Numbered from the stretch's first letter, positions 28,502 through 38,601 are shown. The stretch is DNA of 64,000 bases from Duganella sp. 1224 (GCF_013408245.1 NZ_JACBYS010000001.1:1426001-1490000), one strand, 5' to 3'. A program made the numbers and translations. Notes: generated from the letters alone by a model not told the origin.

Positions 28502-29422
28502 TTACAGCGTTAAATAATCGCTGACCGTCAGCTCCAGGCCACGCGCGGTAGATCTCAGGCGCGCGGCGCCGCCGTACGGCAGCGTCGCACGTTCCTTGAT
28601 GTGGCCGAACGGCAGACCGGTCAGCACCGGGATCGGCAGCGTGGCGCGCAGGTAGGCCAGCATGGCTTCGAAGTCGTAGCCGTTGTCGATGGGGCTGAGC
28701 TTGTAACCGGAGAAGTCGCCCAGCACCAGCGCCTGCTGGCCGTCCAGGGCGCCGGCGTAGAACAATTGCAGCACCATGCGCTCGACGCGGTAGGGGTGCT
28801 CGCTGATGTCTTCCAGGAAGCAGATGCCGCCCGCCGGCGCGTGGAAATACGGCGTGCCGAGCAGGCTGACGATCATCGCCAGATTCCCGCCCCACAGGGT
28901 GCCGCCGACGTCCACCACCGGGTTGTCCGACGCGCCGTCGGCCACCGCGCCGCGCACCGTGTGCGCCGGTCCGCGCAGGCAGCGCCAGAACTGCTCCATG
29001 GTGTAGGCCACCGGCGCGTCGCGGATAAAATCGTCGCAGATCATCGGGCCGCCGAAGCTGGTGCGGCCGGTCAGTTTGAACAGCGGCATCTGGAAGGCGG
29101 TGAAGTCGCTGTAGCCGACAAACAGCTTGCCGCTGGCGGCCATCTGCTGGAAATCGATGCGCGGCAGCAGGCGCGACATGCCGTACGAGCCGCGCAGCGC
29201 CATCACCACCTGCACCGCCGGATCGGCCGCGGCGGCGTTCAGCTGCGCCAGGCGCCATTCGTCGGTGCCGCCGAAGCGCTGGTATTGCCGGTCGTCGTCG
29301 TAGTAGTTGTGAACCAGGTAGCCTTGCTGCTCCAGCCGGCGCACGCCGCGCTGTACCGCTTCGTTGTCCAGGGCGCGGCCGCTCGGCGCGGCAATCGCGA
29401 TGCCGATAGGGGATGTGCTCAA
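28502..29422 (-). CDS. LD-carboxypeptidase (peptidase S66 family)
   Basis: The 306-aa protein (STSPIGIAIAAPSGRALDNE...) has the S66 features: RGSYGMSRLLP with the nucleophile Ser, VGYSDFTAFQ, and C-terminal FLEDISEHPYRVERM and GLPFGHIKERATLPYG regions with the catalytic Glu and His. It removes the terminal D-alanine from tetrapeptide murein stems during recycling. There is no ATG near the domain start; TTG at 29422, preceded by AGAGA, gives the right N-terminus and a 10-bp gap to the upstream gene. The longer frame overlaps that gene by about 90 bp and is unlikely. Confidence 0.88.
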   Translation of the reverse strand: MSTSPIGIAIAAPSGRALDNEAVQRGVRRLEQQGYLVHNYYDDDRQYQRFGGTDEWRLAQLNAAAADPAVQVVMALRGSYGMSRLLPRIDFQQMAASGKLFVGYSDFTAFQMPLFKLTGRTSFGGPMICDDFIRDAPVAYTMEQFWRCLRGPAHTVRGAVADGASDNPVVDVGGTLWGGNLAMIVSLLGTPYFHAPAGGICFLEDISEHPYRVERMVLQLFYAGALDGQQALVLGDFSGYKLSPIDNGYDFEAMLAYLRATLPIPVLTGLPFGHIKERATLPYGGAARLRSTARGLELTVSDYLTL

Positions 29423-29432
29423 AATATCTCTG

Positions 29433-30377
29433 TCAGTGATGGGTGCCGCTGCCCGCACGATGCGGCGCCAGCGGAGGAAGTTCCGGCGCCATCTTACCGC
29501 GCAGGTGCTGGTCGAGCAAGGCAAGCAGGCGCTCGATCAACTGCGGCGGCAGGTCGTGGCCCATGCCCTCGATGATTTCCAGCCGCGCGCCCGGGATCGA
29601 CTGCGCGGTGTCGGCGCCGCACGCCACCGGTATCAGCGGATCGGCGGCGCCATGGATCACCAGCGCCGGACAGCGTATCTTGCGCAGCAGCGCCGTGCGG
29701 TCGCCGGAGGCCACGATGGCCACCATCTGCCGCGCCAGGCCGTCGGGACTGACGCTGCGGTCCAGCGCCCGCTCGATGGCCGCGCGCATCAGGCGTTCCG
29801 GTGTCGGAAAGGCCGGACTGCCGATCAGGCGGAAGGTCTCCACGCTGCGGTCGACCACTTCCTTGCGGCCCGCGCCCGGCGGCAAGGGCCGCATCAGCGC
29901 GTTGCGCGCCGCCGGCGTCGGACCGGGCAGGCCGCGTCGGCCGCTGCTGGACATGATGGAGGTGAGACTGAGCGTGCGGCCGGGGAAGCGGCCGGCGACA
30001 ATCTGCGCGATCATGCCGCCCATGGACAGGCCGATCACGTGTGCCTTGGCCACGCCCAGCGCGTCGAGCAGGCCAAGCGCGTCGTCGGCCATGTCGTTGA
30101 GGGTGTACGCGGCCGACTGCTTCCAGCCGACCAGCGATTTCAGATAGGCCCACAGCAGATTGGGGCGCTTGTGCTGGTGCAGTTTGGTGGACAGGCCGAC
30201 ATCGCGGTTGTCGAAGCGGATCACATAGTAGCCCTGCTCCACCAGGCCGTTGACCAGATCGTCCGGCCAGGCGATCAGCTGCATGCCCAGCCCCATGATC
30301 AAGAGCACCGGCGGGTCGAGCGGATTGCCGCTGGTTTCATAGGCAATCGTGATGCCGTTAGCATGTGCGGTAGCCAA
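29433..30377 (-). CDS. Alpha/beta hydrolase
   Basis: This protein has the classic alpha/beta hydrolase signatures: VLLIMGLGMQLIAWP oxyanion segment, VIRFDNRDVGLS, the nucleophile elbow GLSMGGMIAQ, a late Asp in HGAADPLIPV, and the catalytic His in EGMGHDLPPQ. The start is uncertain. TTG at 30377 (reading MATAHANGITIAYE) has GGGAG 6 nt upstream and matches relatives; ATG at 30416 would add 13 residues and abuts the tadA stop. The substrate is unknown. It is part of the minus-strand run queE-queD-tadA-hydrolase-LD-carboxypeptidase. Confidence 0.87.
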   Translation of the reverse strand: MATAHANGITIAYETSGNPLDPPVLLIMGLGMQLIAWPDDLVNGLVEQGYYVIRFDNRDVGLSTKLHQHKRPNLLWAYLKSLVGWKQSAAYTLNDMADDALGLLDALGVAKAHVIGLSMGGMIAQIVAGRFPGRTLSLTSIMSSSGRRGLPGPTPAARNALMRPLPPGAGRKEVVDRSVETFRLIGSPAFPTPERLMRAAIERALDRSVSPDGLARQMVAIVASGDRTALLRKIRCPALVIHGAADPLIPVACGADTAQSIPGARLEIIEGMGHDLPPQLIERLLALLDQHLRGKMAPELPPLAPHRAGSGTHH

Positions 30378-30416
30378 CACCTTCTCCCAGATCAAACCTG
30401 GGATTGAGCATACCAT

Positions 30417-31340
<924 letters not shown>

Positions 31341-31341
<1 letters not shown>

Positions 31342-31976
31342 TAAGGTATCTGTAAAAGTTTATGGGTTTGCAGGCTCAGTTTCCATTTCGGATTGCGCTT
31401 GCAGGTTTCGATCGCCAGTTTCGTGTTGAACTCGGCCAGCGGGCCGTCCATGGCCTGCACGTAGAAATTCTCGAAGTCCAGTTGCTCGTAGACCGACAGG
31501 TCCTGGTTCGCCTGCGGAATCACCACCTTGATTTCGCTGCCCTTCCTGACCACCAGCTCGGAACCCATCTTGGGGCTGACGCAGATCCAGTCCACGCCTT
31601 CCGGCACCGGCAGCGTGCCATTGGTTTCAATCGCGATGGTAAAGCCGGCGGCATGCATGGCGTCGATCAAGGGCTTATCCAGCTGCAACAGCGGTTCGCC
31701 GCCGGTGAACACCACGTATTTGCTGGCCGGGTAGCTGGCCGGCCACAGTGCGTTGATGGTTGCCGCCAGTGCCTCGGGCGACTTGAACTTGCCGCCGCCC
31801 TCGCCGTCGGTGCCAACGAAGTCGGTGTCGCAGAACTGGCAGATGGCGCTGGCGCGGTCGCTCTCGCGCCCGGTCCACAGGTTGCAGCCCGAGAAGCGGC
31901 AGAACACGGCCGGACGGCCGGCGTGGGCGCCCTCCCCCTGCAACGTGTAGAAAATCTCTTTGATGCTGTAAGTCAC
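31341..31976 (-). CDS. queE: 7-carboxy-7-deazaguanine synthase
   Basis: The 211-aa radical SAM enzyme begins VTYSIKEIFYTLQGEGAHAG and carries a C-x14-C-x2-C cluster motif (Cys of FSGCNLW, then CQFCDTDF), the variant spacing known from Burkholderia QueE rather than the usual CxxxCxxC. VVFTGGEPLLQ follows. It makes 7-carboxy-7-deazaguanine from the QueD product. GTG 31976 is chosen because AGGAA lies 6 nt upstream and the N-terminus fits; upstream in-frame codons lack a ribosome site. Confidence 0.94.
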
Positions 31977-32129
31977 GATAGTTCCTGATAGGACAACCCT
32001 CAATTATATCCCACGCCACAACTTTCCGGGCGGCAGCGCCGCCAGGCGGCAAAACGTTGACATTTCGCAATGGTTCCCAGCGGCAAGCGCGCTAAGGTGG
32101 CGTGTGGGTCCACTCTGGGAAGATACACC

Positions 32130-32918
32130 ATGAGACACGCGCCGCCCCTCCTGCTCGAAATCGACGTGGTCTGCGCCAGCATCTGCGTGCTGGCGTGCGC
32201 CGCCTGCCTGTGGCTGTGGTGGCGTCAGCGCGTGCAGACGCTGCGCGCGCTGGCCGACGCGCGCCGCCAGGTGACGCGGCTGTGCGCCAGCCAGCAATCG
32301 CTGCGCGACGCCGACCGCCGCCGCATCGCCCGCGACCTGCACGATGACCTCGGCCAGCACCTGCTGGCGCTGGGCTTGGACGCCGCCCGCCTGGCGCGGC
32401 AATACCCGGCGCTGCAACGCCAGTTGGGGACGCTGGAGCAGCGCACCCAGCAAGCCACGCGCGCCATGCGCGCCATCGTCCAGGACCTGGCGGCCGAAGC
32501 GCTGGACTGCGGCCTGCAAGGGGCGGTGCAGCAGCAGATCGACCAGTTCGCGCGCCTGAGCGGTATCCGCTGCCGGCTGGACGCGGCGCCGGACGCGTTT
32601 GCCGGCCAGCCGGGCGAGGCGGTCGGCACGGTGGTCTACCGGGTGTTGCAGGAATCGCTGAGCAACATCGTGCGCCATGCGCAGGCATCGGAGGTGTGCG
32701 TCGGCCTGTGCCGGCAGGAGCACAGCCTGAGCCTGACCGTGCGCGACAACGGCGTCGGCCTGCCGCAGCCGCCCGCGCCGGCGCTGCACAGCGCCGGGCG
32801 GCGCGGCCACGGCCTGCGCGGCATCGCCCAGCGCGTGGCCGAAGCCGGCGGCCGCCTGGACATCGCCAGCACGCCCGGCGCGGGCACGGCGCTGACCATG
32901 TCCTTCCCTCTTCCATAA
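32130..32918 (+). CDS. Membrane-anchored NarX/DegS-type sensor histidine kinase (orphan)
   Basis: This 262-aa protein has one N-terminal membrane helix (about residues 10-30), a short coiled-coil, and a HisKA_3 dimerisation domain with RRIARDLHDDLGQHLLALGL (His near 73). A HATPase domain follows with the N-box LQESLSNIVRHAQA and the G-box VRDNGVGLP. Kinases of this type normally pair with LuxR-type regulators, but none is adjacent. Instead a PAS-GGDEF gene follows 19 bp downstream. GGGAAG precedes the ATG. The signal is unknown; there is almost no periplasmic sensor domain. Confidence 0.87.
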   Translation: MRHAPPLLLEIDVVCASICVLACAACLWLWWRQRVQTLRALADARRQVTRLCASQQSLRDADRRRIARDLHDDLGQHLLALGLDAARLARQYPALQRQLGTLEQRTQQATRAMRAIVQDLAAEALDCGLQGAVQQQIDQFARLSGIRCRLDAAPDAFAGQPGEAVGTVVYRVLQESLSNIVRHAQASEVCVGLCRQEHSLSLTVRDNGVGLPQPPAPALHSAGRRGHGLRGIAQRVAEAGGRLDIASTPGAGTALTMSFPLP

Positions 32919-32937
32919 AAAAACACCAAGGCGCGCC

Positions 32938-33936
32938 ATGACCGGAACACACAACATCCAGCACGTAATGGAGTTCTCGCAGGCGGACCAGCAGCACGGC
33001 TTCGCCCTCAAGCTGATGGAGCTGCTGGTGATCCCCACCTTCGTCATCGACACCCACTGCAAGGTCATCATCTGGAACCGCGCCTGCGAGCGGCTGACCG
33101 GCACGGCGGCGTGGGAAGTGCTGGGCACCTCGGACCACTGGCGCAGTTTCTACGAGGAGCAACGGCCGACGCTGGCCGACCTGGTAATCCAGGGTCGCAG
33201 CGCCGACCTGCACCGGCTGTACCGCCAGCACGCGCGGCGCAACGACACCGACAACAATCTGTGCGCGGAAAACTGGTGCGACATGCCGCGCGTCGGCCGC
33301 CGGCGCTATCTGGCCGCCGACGCCAGCCCGATCTTCGATGCCGACGGCAAGCTGGTGGCGGTGGTGGAAACGCTGCGCGACGTCACCGACGAAAAGCGCG
33401 CGCAGGTGGCGCTGGAACAGCTGGCCACGCGCGACGGCCTGACCGGGCTGGCCAACCGCCGCTGTTTCGACGACACGCTGGGCGCCGAGTGGCAGCGCGC
33501 GCTGCGCAACCAGCAGCCGCTGTCGCTGCTGATGGTGGACGTGGACAACTTCAAGCAGTACAACGACGCTTACGGCCACCTGGGCGGCGACGAGTGCCTG
33601 CAGCGCATCGCCAGCGCGGTGTCGAGCGAGATGCGTGCCAACGACCTGGTGGCGCGCTACGGTGGCGAGGAGTTTGCGGTGATTTTGCCAAACCAGTCAC
33701 TGAAGGGCGCGGCGATTGTGGCCGAGCGCATCCGCTGCCGGGTGGAACAGCTGCGCCTGCCCAACCTGGGCAGCAAGCAGCACGTGGTCACGGTGAGCAT
33801 CGGCGCGGCAACCGCGCTGGCGTCGGCGGAGAACGATCCCAGCCAGCTGGTGGCCACAGCCGACTCGGCGCTGTACCGCGCCAAGCACATGGGCCGCAAC
33901 CGCATCAGCCTGCCGGGTGCGGATCAGGCGGTGTGA
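32938..33936 (+). CDS. Diguanylate cyclase with N-terminal PAS domain
   Basis: The 332-aa soluble protein has a PAS domain (about 20-140, ending VVETLRDVTDEKRAQ) and a GGDEF domain with DGLTGLANRRCFDD, DVDNFKQYNDAYGHLGGDE and the active-site signature RYGGEEFAV. The product-inhibition I-site RxxD (RAND) sits five residues before GGEEF, so feedback control by c-di-GMP is expected. It would make c-di-GMP, which commonly controls exopolysaccharide production. It shares an operon-like arrangement with the orphan kinase upstream; the end overlaps the convergent protease gene by 13 bp. Confidence 0.92.
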   Translation: MTGTHNIQHVMEFSQADQQHGFALKLMELLVIPTFVIDTHCKVIIWNRACERLTGTAAWEVLGTSDHWRSFYEEQRPTLADLVIQGRSADLHRLYRQHARRNDTDNNLCAENWCDMPRVGRRRYLAADASPIFDADGKLVAVVETLRDVTDEKRAQVALEQLATRDGLTGLANRRCFDDTLGAEWQRALRNQQPLSLLMVDVDNFKQYNDAYGHLGGDECLQRIASAVSSEMRANDLVARYGGEEFAVILPNQSLKGAAIVAERIRCRVEQLRLPNLGSKQHVVTVSIGAATALASAENDPSQLVATADSALYRAKHMGRNRISLPGADQAV

Positions 33937-35636
33937 GGCACGTAGGAAATCGCCACCGGCATGTTCTGGCCGATCAGGGTGATGCCTTCGGCCGATTCCG
34001 AAAAGCCGGTCAGCAACTGCGCGCGCGAGGCGCCGTGGGCCAGGAAGTCGACCCACAGTTGCAGGCCGGCGGCATCCGGCGCGCGATGCAGCACGTTGTT
34101 GTACAGCGCCGTCACAAACGTGGTGTCGGTGGCGTTGGCGCCGTAGATGCGTACGAACTCGTCGCTGTTGACAAAGTACGAGGCAATCCAGTTCAGATCG
34201 CGCCCGGCGTCCAGCAGGGAAAGCCACAGGCCCATGCCGGGATCGTCCGGCGCACGGTTGAACGCGGCCTCATACAGCCGGTAGATGCTGCCCGCATGGC
34301 CGCTGGTGTCCAGCGCCAGGGCGCCGTCGGCGAATGACAAGCGCTCGACACCGGTCAACAGATCGGTGCCGCCGTTGCCGCTCAAGTCGATTAGCGTGGT
34401 CGTCGAGCCGTTGGCGGACAAGCCATAGCTGCTGAGATTGCCGCTCAGACGCAGCGTATCGATGCCATCCCCGCCGGACACCAGCTGGTTGCCGGTTCCG
34501 GCGGTCAGCACATCGTTGCCGCTGGTGCCGGCCACCAGCGCGCTGTAATCGGACAACTGCAGCGTGGCATCGCTGAACTGCAGGCGGGCGATGCCGGTCA
34601 GCGTGTCGAAGCCGTCGCCGGTCACGCCCAGTGTGCCCAGTGTGCCGGTCAGCGCGTAAGATGCCAGCGTCTTGCCGAACACCACCGTATCGGTGCCGCC
34701 ATTGCCGCTGATCTGATCGCTGCCCGCGCCCTCGTAAACCACGTCGTTGCCGGCGCCGCCAACGATCACGTTGCCGGCATTGTTGGCGTAGATGGTCGAG
34801 CCGCCGCTGCCGGCAATCGCGCGCTCGATCGTCACGTTGTAGGCGATCGAAATATTGTTGTAGCCTGGCGCCGTCGAACTGAACGTGCCGGCGTTGAGGT
34901 TGATGACCGTCGCGTCGCCGCAAGCCGAAAAGTCCAAGGTGTCGCTGCCGCCGGCATCCCAGATACACTGCATGGCCGCATTTTTGCTGAAGCTGTAGGT
35001 GTCGGCGCCCGTGTGGTAGTTCATGTTGGCGCCATACAGATACTGGATGGCCTGAATATCGTACAACATCGGCGTGATGCCGTACTTGCCATTGAGCTTG
35101 AACCCGGCGCTGACGTTATACGACATCTGCGAATAATCGATGTTGTCGGTCGCCGCCGGCAGGAACGGCCCATCGACGTCGCCGCCGGAGGAGTTGTAAT
35201 TGCCCGGATGCTTGAGGCCAAGCGTATGCCCCAGTTCGTGAATCAGCACCGACAAGCCAAAACCGCCATTGTTAAAACTGAAGTTATAGCTGTCCTGATT
35301 ATTGGTGTACAGCGTGGTCGAGCTGCTGCCGTCCGGCAGGTAGGCATAGCCGCTGCTCTGCTGGCCCTGGTTGTTGGTGCCGATCTGGATATTGCCGCCG
35401 GCGCCCACCTCGGTGAACGTGATATTGGCGACGGCCGCCCACGCCGCCAACGCCGTGCGCACGCCTTGCTGCTGGACCGCGTTCATCGGCGCAAAGCCGC
35501 TGGCATCCTCCGCCGTGGCGTCGGCCGGCACGCCGGTCAGAAAACTGTAGGTCAACGACGCGCGCTGGCCCGCCTGGGCATTCCAGCTGCTGTAGACCAG
35601 CGAATCGATCGCATTATTCCCAGTTGTCAGGCTCAT
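33924..35636 (-). CDS. Serralysin-like M10 metalloprotease with DUF4214 C-terminus
   Basis: The 570-aa protein has the metzincin zinc motif HELGHTLGLKH (residues 133-143) followed by a Met-turn SQMSYN, marking an M10B/serralysin-type protease. It then has RTX-like beta-roll fragments (GGAGNDVVYEGAGSDQIS, GTSGNDVLTAGTG) and a C-terminal DUF4214 region (about 455-555, IYRLYEAAFNRAPDDPG and ALYNNVLHRAPDAAG). There is no Sec signal, as expected for type I secretion; no type I exporter genes are nearby. ATG 35636 follows GAGATAG; GTG at 35639 is an alternative. It lies 42 bp after an 83-aa gene in a nuclease-protease operon. Confidence 0.9.
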   Translation of the reverse strand: MSLTTGNNAIDSLVYSSWNAQAGQRASLTYSFLTGVPADATAEDASGFAPMNAVQQQGVRTALAAWAAVANITFTEVGAGGNIQIGTNNQGQQSSGYAYLPDGSSSTTLYTNNQDSYNFSFNNGGFGLSVLIHELGHTLGLKHPGNYNSSGGDVDGPFLPAATDNIDYSQMSYNVSAGFKLNGKYGITPMLYDIQAIQYLYGANMNYHTGADTYSFSKNAAMQCIWDAGGSDTLDFSACGDATVINLNAGTFSSTAPGYNNISIAYNVTIERAIAGSGGSTIYANNAGNVIVGGAGNDVVYEGAGSDQISGNGGTDTVVFGKTLASYALTGTLGTLGVTGDGFDTLTGIARLQFSDATLQLSDYSALVAGTSGNDVLTAGTGNQLVSGGDGIDTLRLSGNLSSYGLSANGSTTTLIDLSGNGGTDLLTGVERLSFADGALALDTSGHAGSIYRLYEAAFNRAPDDPGMGLWLSLLDAGRDLNWIASYFVNSDEFVRIYGANATDTTFVTALYNNVLHRAPDAAGLQLWVDFLAHGASRAQLLTGFSESAEGITLIGQNMPVAISYVPHTA

Positions 35637-35678
35637 CACACTATCTCATGCAGTTTACGATACTTGCAGAATAGCATC

Positions 35679-35930
35679 TTATTCGAACGGGTTGTTGACA
35701 ATTGTGGCGACCGGCGGCGGCAGATGGTCGGGCAGCGACTGGGCTTCCAGATGGGCCACCACGGCGGCCAGCAGCTGGTGCAGCGCGCGGGCGTCCGCCA
35801 GGCCGGCCTGATCGGCCGTCAGGTCGATGTCGCCGGTGATGGTGACGCGGTCGACCCGGTTCTCGATGGTCAGGCCGCCGACGCGCAGCACGTCCGACTC
35901 GTTTTGGTAAGGTACGAAATTGCCCATCAT
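35679..35930 (-). CDS. Small protein of unknown function between nuclease and protease genes
   Basis: This 83-aa acidic protein starts [20 protein letters not shown] and contains VTITGDIDLTADQAGLADA followed by a helical stretch (ALHQLLAAVVAHLEAQ). It has no signal peptide or membrane segment. GGGAG precedes two ATG codons (35930 and 35927), and the first overlaps the nuclease stop (ATGA). The position suggests a function tied to the secreted protease or nuclease, for example chaperone or immunity, but nothing in the sequence proves it. I do not recognise the family. Confidence 0.7.
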   Translation of the reverse strand: MMGNFVPYQNESDVLRVGGLTIENRVDRVTITGDIDLTADQAGLADARALHQLLAAVVAHLEAQSLPDHLPPPVATIVNNPFE

Positions 35931-36712
35931 TTGCTCCCTGTCTTGCGCTGACGCACCGCTGGCACGCGCAGCAGCACCGTCTTCTGCGCCGGCGTCAGCG
36001 ATGGCAGCAGGTTGATGCCCACCTTGTCTTCCAGCTGCGCGATGCTCAGCACCTCATATTGCGCGTCGGCGCGGTTTTCGATGAAGAATGCGGCACCGGC
36101 ATGCTGGCGCGGGCTGTATACCAGCTTGTACAGATGCGTCGGCACCAGCACATTGCCCACCTTTTGCACACTGCCGCCGATGAAGGCCGGACCGGTGATC
36201 ACGTACAGATCGCCCTCCTTCCGCGCCATCTTGCGCACCACACCCTCGATGCCAGCCCAGATATGCCGGTTCACCTCGGCATCCTGCGGCACCATGTTGG
36301 CCAGCGTGAAGCTCTCGTGCTGGGTTTCGCGGTCCGGCATGTCGCCATTCGGCGCCATGTGGCCGCGGTCGTAGCCGCTGCGGGCGTAGTCGGACAGCTC
36401 GGCGCGCGCGCTGGCCGGCAGGCGCAGCTCGGGATGGAAGGAATTCTCGCGCGACAAATTGCGCGCCGCCTCCACATTTTCCGCCGTCAAATGCTCGGCC
36501 GACCACAGCGGCGTGCGCGTGATACCGGAATGCATCACGCCAAACACGCCGTAGCATAGCTCGGTCGTGGCGGCGGCCATTTTGGTGTTGCGGATTTCCG
36601 GCAGGCGGCCATCGACATAAAAGGCGGGACAGTCGCCGGCGGCGGCCAGACCGCCCGCCAGCAGGCCGCACGCCACGATGGCGACGGCCAGGGAACGCTG
36701 AAGCAGATGCAT
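35927..36712 (-). CDS. Secreted DNA/RNA non-specific endonuclease (beta-beta-alpha-Me family)
   Basis: The 261-aa protein begins with a signal peptide ([20 protein letters not shown]...) and contains the nuclease signature [12 protein letters not shown] near residue 125, with the catalytic His and, further on, Asn in [11 protein letters not shown]. These are hallmarks of Serratia-type nonspecific nucleases. It would degrade extracellular or periplasmic nucleic acid. AGGAAAAC precedes the ATG. Upstream is a promoter followed by a strong intrinsic terminator, so full-length transcription requires read-through. The stop overlaps the 83-aa gene. Confidence 0.92.
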   Translation of the reverse strand: MHLLQRSLAVAIVACGLLAGGLAAAGDCPAFYVDGRLPEIRNTKMAAATTELCYGVFGVMHSGITRTPLWSAEHLTAENVEAARNLSRENSFHPELRLPASARAELSDYARSGYDRGHMAPNGDMPDRETQHESFTLANMVPQDAEVNRHIWAGIEGVVRKMARKEGDLYVITGPAFIGGSVQKVGNVLVPTHLYKLVYSPRQHAGAAFFIENRADAQYEVLSIAQLEDKVGINLLPSLTPAQKTVLLRVPAVRQRKTGSK

Positions 36713-36760
36713 GTTTTCCTGGGTGTGAAGAAGTCGCCGCATTCTAGCGGAGCCCCCGGA

Positions 36761-36799
36761 AAACAAAAAGGGCCGGCGCTCTATCGAACACCGGCCCTT
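36761..36799 (-). terminator. Strong intrinsic terminator located in the leader of the nuclease gene
   Basis: On the minus strand a perfect 9-bp stem AAGGGCCGG/CCGGCCCTT (36768-36776 with 36791-36799) is followed by TTTTTGTTT. It is oriented with the nuclease gene but lies about 50 bp upstream of its start, not after any minus-strand gene. It therefore ends a short leader transcript or acts as an attenuator. Confidence 0.8.
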
Positions 36800-36855
36800 C
36801 CAAACATCCAGCCCTACCAAGGCAATGTTTTTTATTTCAAGTGCGGCAATACTGG
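36761..36855 (-). ncRNA. Putative ~95-nt leader or small RNA
   Basis: A promoter-like element and a strong intrinsic terminator bracket this stretch on the minus strand, with no convincing coding sequence inside. It may be an independent small RNA or the attenuated leader of the nuclease-protease operon. I recognise no known RNA family. The assignment rests only on the promoter-terminator pair. Confidence 0.35.
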
Positions 36856-36860
36856 TTGTC

Positions 36861-36890
36861 ATTATACCTCGAATGGCCGAGCCGCCGCAA
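36861..36890 (-). promoter_or_regulatory. Sigma70-type promoter upstream of the nuclease leader
   Basis: On the minus strand TTGCGG (36885-36890) and TATAAT (36861-36866) are separated by 18 bp, giving a perfect -10 and a 4/6 -35. Transcription would start near 36854 and meet the terminator about 95 nt later. A frame opening with the ATG that overlaps the -10 would extend the nuclease by 50 residues but is unlikely to be translated. Confidence 0.6.
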
Positions 36891-37000
36891 GCTGTTGCTT
36901 ATCGCTAAAACATATGCTTTTTATTAAGAAATATTATCCCCTTAGTACCAGTCCCCGGCTACACTTTGCGTTCTCACTGGAAACTACTAAACAAGCAATC

Positions 37001-38599
37001 ATGCACATCTCCAATCTGAAGATCGGTCATCGGCTGACCATCGCGTTTTCGCTCACCACGCTGCTGATGGCGGTGGTGCTGGTGGTCGGTTCGCTTGGCC
37101 TGCGCGCCACCAGCAACGACATCAGACTGACCATCGAGGACCGCTACGTGAAGATCGGCCTGCTTAGCGAGGTCAAGGATCACGTCTCGCAGCAGGCGCG
37201 CGGCCTGCGCGACCTGCTACTGCTCGACGCCAACGACGCCGGGGCCGAATACGCCGCCATCGCCCAGCGCAGCCGGCAGATCGGCGCCCTGCTCGACCAG
37301 TTGGGCGGCGTGCTGCACCAGCCACGCGCGCTGGTGTTGTTCAAGGAGCTGGGCGAGGCGCGCGCCGTCTACTCGCCGCTGCGCGACCAGATGGTCAGCG
37401 CGGTCAAGGCCGGCGACAAGCAGGCCGCCACCGCGCTGCTGCTGCAACAGGTGCGGCCGGCGCAGACCGCCTACATCGCCGCGCTGGACAAGCTGATCGA
37501 TTTCCAGGTGCAGCTGATGCGCGATTCCGGCGCCAGCGCCGCGCAGACCGCCAGCCGCGCCAACCTGCTGATGATCGCGCTGGGCCTGATCAGCGCCGCG
37601 CTCGGCGTGTTCGCCGGCTGGTACGTCACGCGCAGCATCGTGCGTCCGATCAGCTACGCGGTGCGGGTGGCACGCACCGTGGCCGGCGGCGACCTCAGTT
37701 CCGACATCCAGATCCGCACCCGCGACGAGGTGGGCCAGCTGTCGGCCGCGCTGAAGGAGATGAACAGCAGCCTGATCGCCATCGTCTCCGAGGTACGCAA
37801 GGGCACGGATTCAATCGGCACCGCCTCGGCGGAAATCGCCGCCGGCAATCTGGACCTGTCGGAACGCACCGAGCGCCAGGCCGGCTCGCTGGAGGAAACC
37901 GCGTCGTCGATGGAGCAGCTGACGTCGACCGTCAAGCAGAACGCCAACAATGCCAGCCAGGCCAACCAGCTGGCGCTGTCGGCGTCCGACGTGGCCGGCA
38001 AAGGCGGCGCCGTGGTGGCGCAGGTGGTGGACACCATGGCCTCGATCAATGCCTCGGCGCGCAAGATCGTCGACATCATCGGCGTGATCGACGGCATCGC
38101 CTTCCAGACCAACATCCTGGCCTTGAACGCGGCGGTGGAAGCGGCGCGCGCCGGCGAGCAAGGACGCGGCTTTGCCGTGGTGGCCGCCGAGGTGCGCAAT
38201 CTGGCGCAGCGCTCGGCCGCCGCCGCCAGGGAGATCAAGGAACTGATCGGCGACTCGGTCGACAAGGTTGATGCCGGCGCGCGCCTGGTCGACCAGGCTG
38301 GCGCCACGATGAAGGACATCGTCGCCAGCGTGCGCCGCGTGACCGACATCATGGGCGAGATCGCGCTGGCCACGCAGGAACAGCTGACCGGCATTGAACA
38401 CATCAACGGCGCCATCACTGAAATGGACCAGACCACGCAGCAGAACGCCGCGCTGGTGGAGCAGGCCTCGGCGGCCGCCGTCACCATGCAGGAGCAGGCC
38501 TCCCACCTGGTGCAGGCGGTCAGCGTCTTCAAGCTGGATGGCCTGGACGGCGCCACGCCGCTCCGCGCCCGCAGGACGCTGCCGGCGCTGGCCGGCTGA
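37001..38599 (+). CDS. Methyl-accepting chemotaxis protein
   Basis: The 532-aa protein has a first membrane helix (about 12-34), a periplasmic four-helix-bundle ligand domain (about 35-185), a second helix ([20 protein letters not shown]), and a HAMP domain. The long signalling coiled-coil carries the hairpin tip [20 protein letters not shown] and [20 protein letters not shown]. It would report an attractant or stress to CheA. No C-terminal receptor pentapeptide for CheR/CheB is present. Chosen ATG 37001 fits the family; the upstream extension is noncoding. It ends 2 bp from convergent galE. Confidence 0.94.
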   Translation: MHISNLKIGHRLTIAFSLTTLLMAVVLVVGSLGLRATSNDIRLTIEDRYVKIGLLSEVKDHVSQQARGLRDLLLLDANDAGAEYAAIAQRSRQIGALLDQLGGVLHQPRALVLFKELGEARAVYSPLRDQMVSAVKAGDKQAATALLLQQVRPAQTAYIAALDKLIDFQVQLMRDSGASAAQTASRANLLMIALGLISAALGVFAGWYVTRSIVRPISYAVRVARTVAGGDLSSDIQIRTRDEVGQLSAALKEMNSSLIAIVSEVRKGTDSIGTASAEIAAGNLDLSERTERQAGSLEETASSMEQLTSTVKQNANNASQANQLALSASDVAGKGGAVVAQVVDTMASINASARKIVDIIGVIDGIAFQTNILALNAAVEAARAGEQGRGFAVVAAEVRNLAQRSAAAAREIKELIGDSVDKVDAGARLVDQAGATMKDIVASVRRVTDIMGEIALATQEQLTGIEHINGAITEMDQTTQQNAALVEQASAAAVTMQEQASHLVQAVSVFKLDGLDGATPLRARRTLPALAG

Positions 38600-38601
38600 C
38601 G

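Noticed and set aside
36713-36862. 50-residue N-terminal extension of the endonuclease
   Set aside because: Its ATG overlaps the TATAAT promoter hexamer and the reading passes through the intrinsic terminator; the ATG at 36712 has a good ribosome site and starts a signal peptide.
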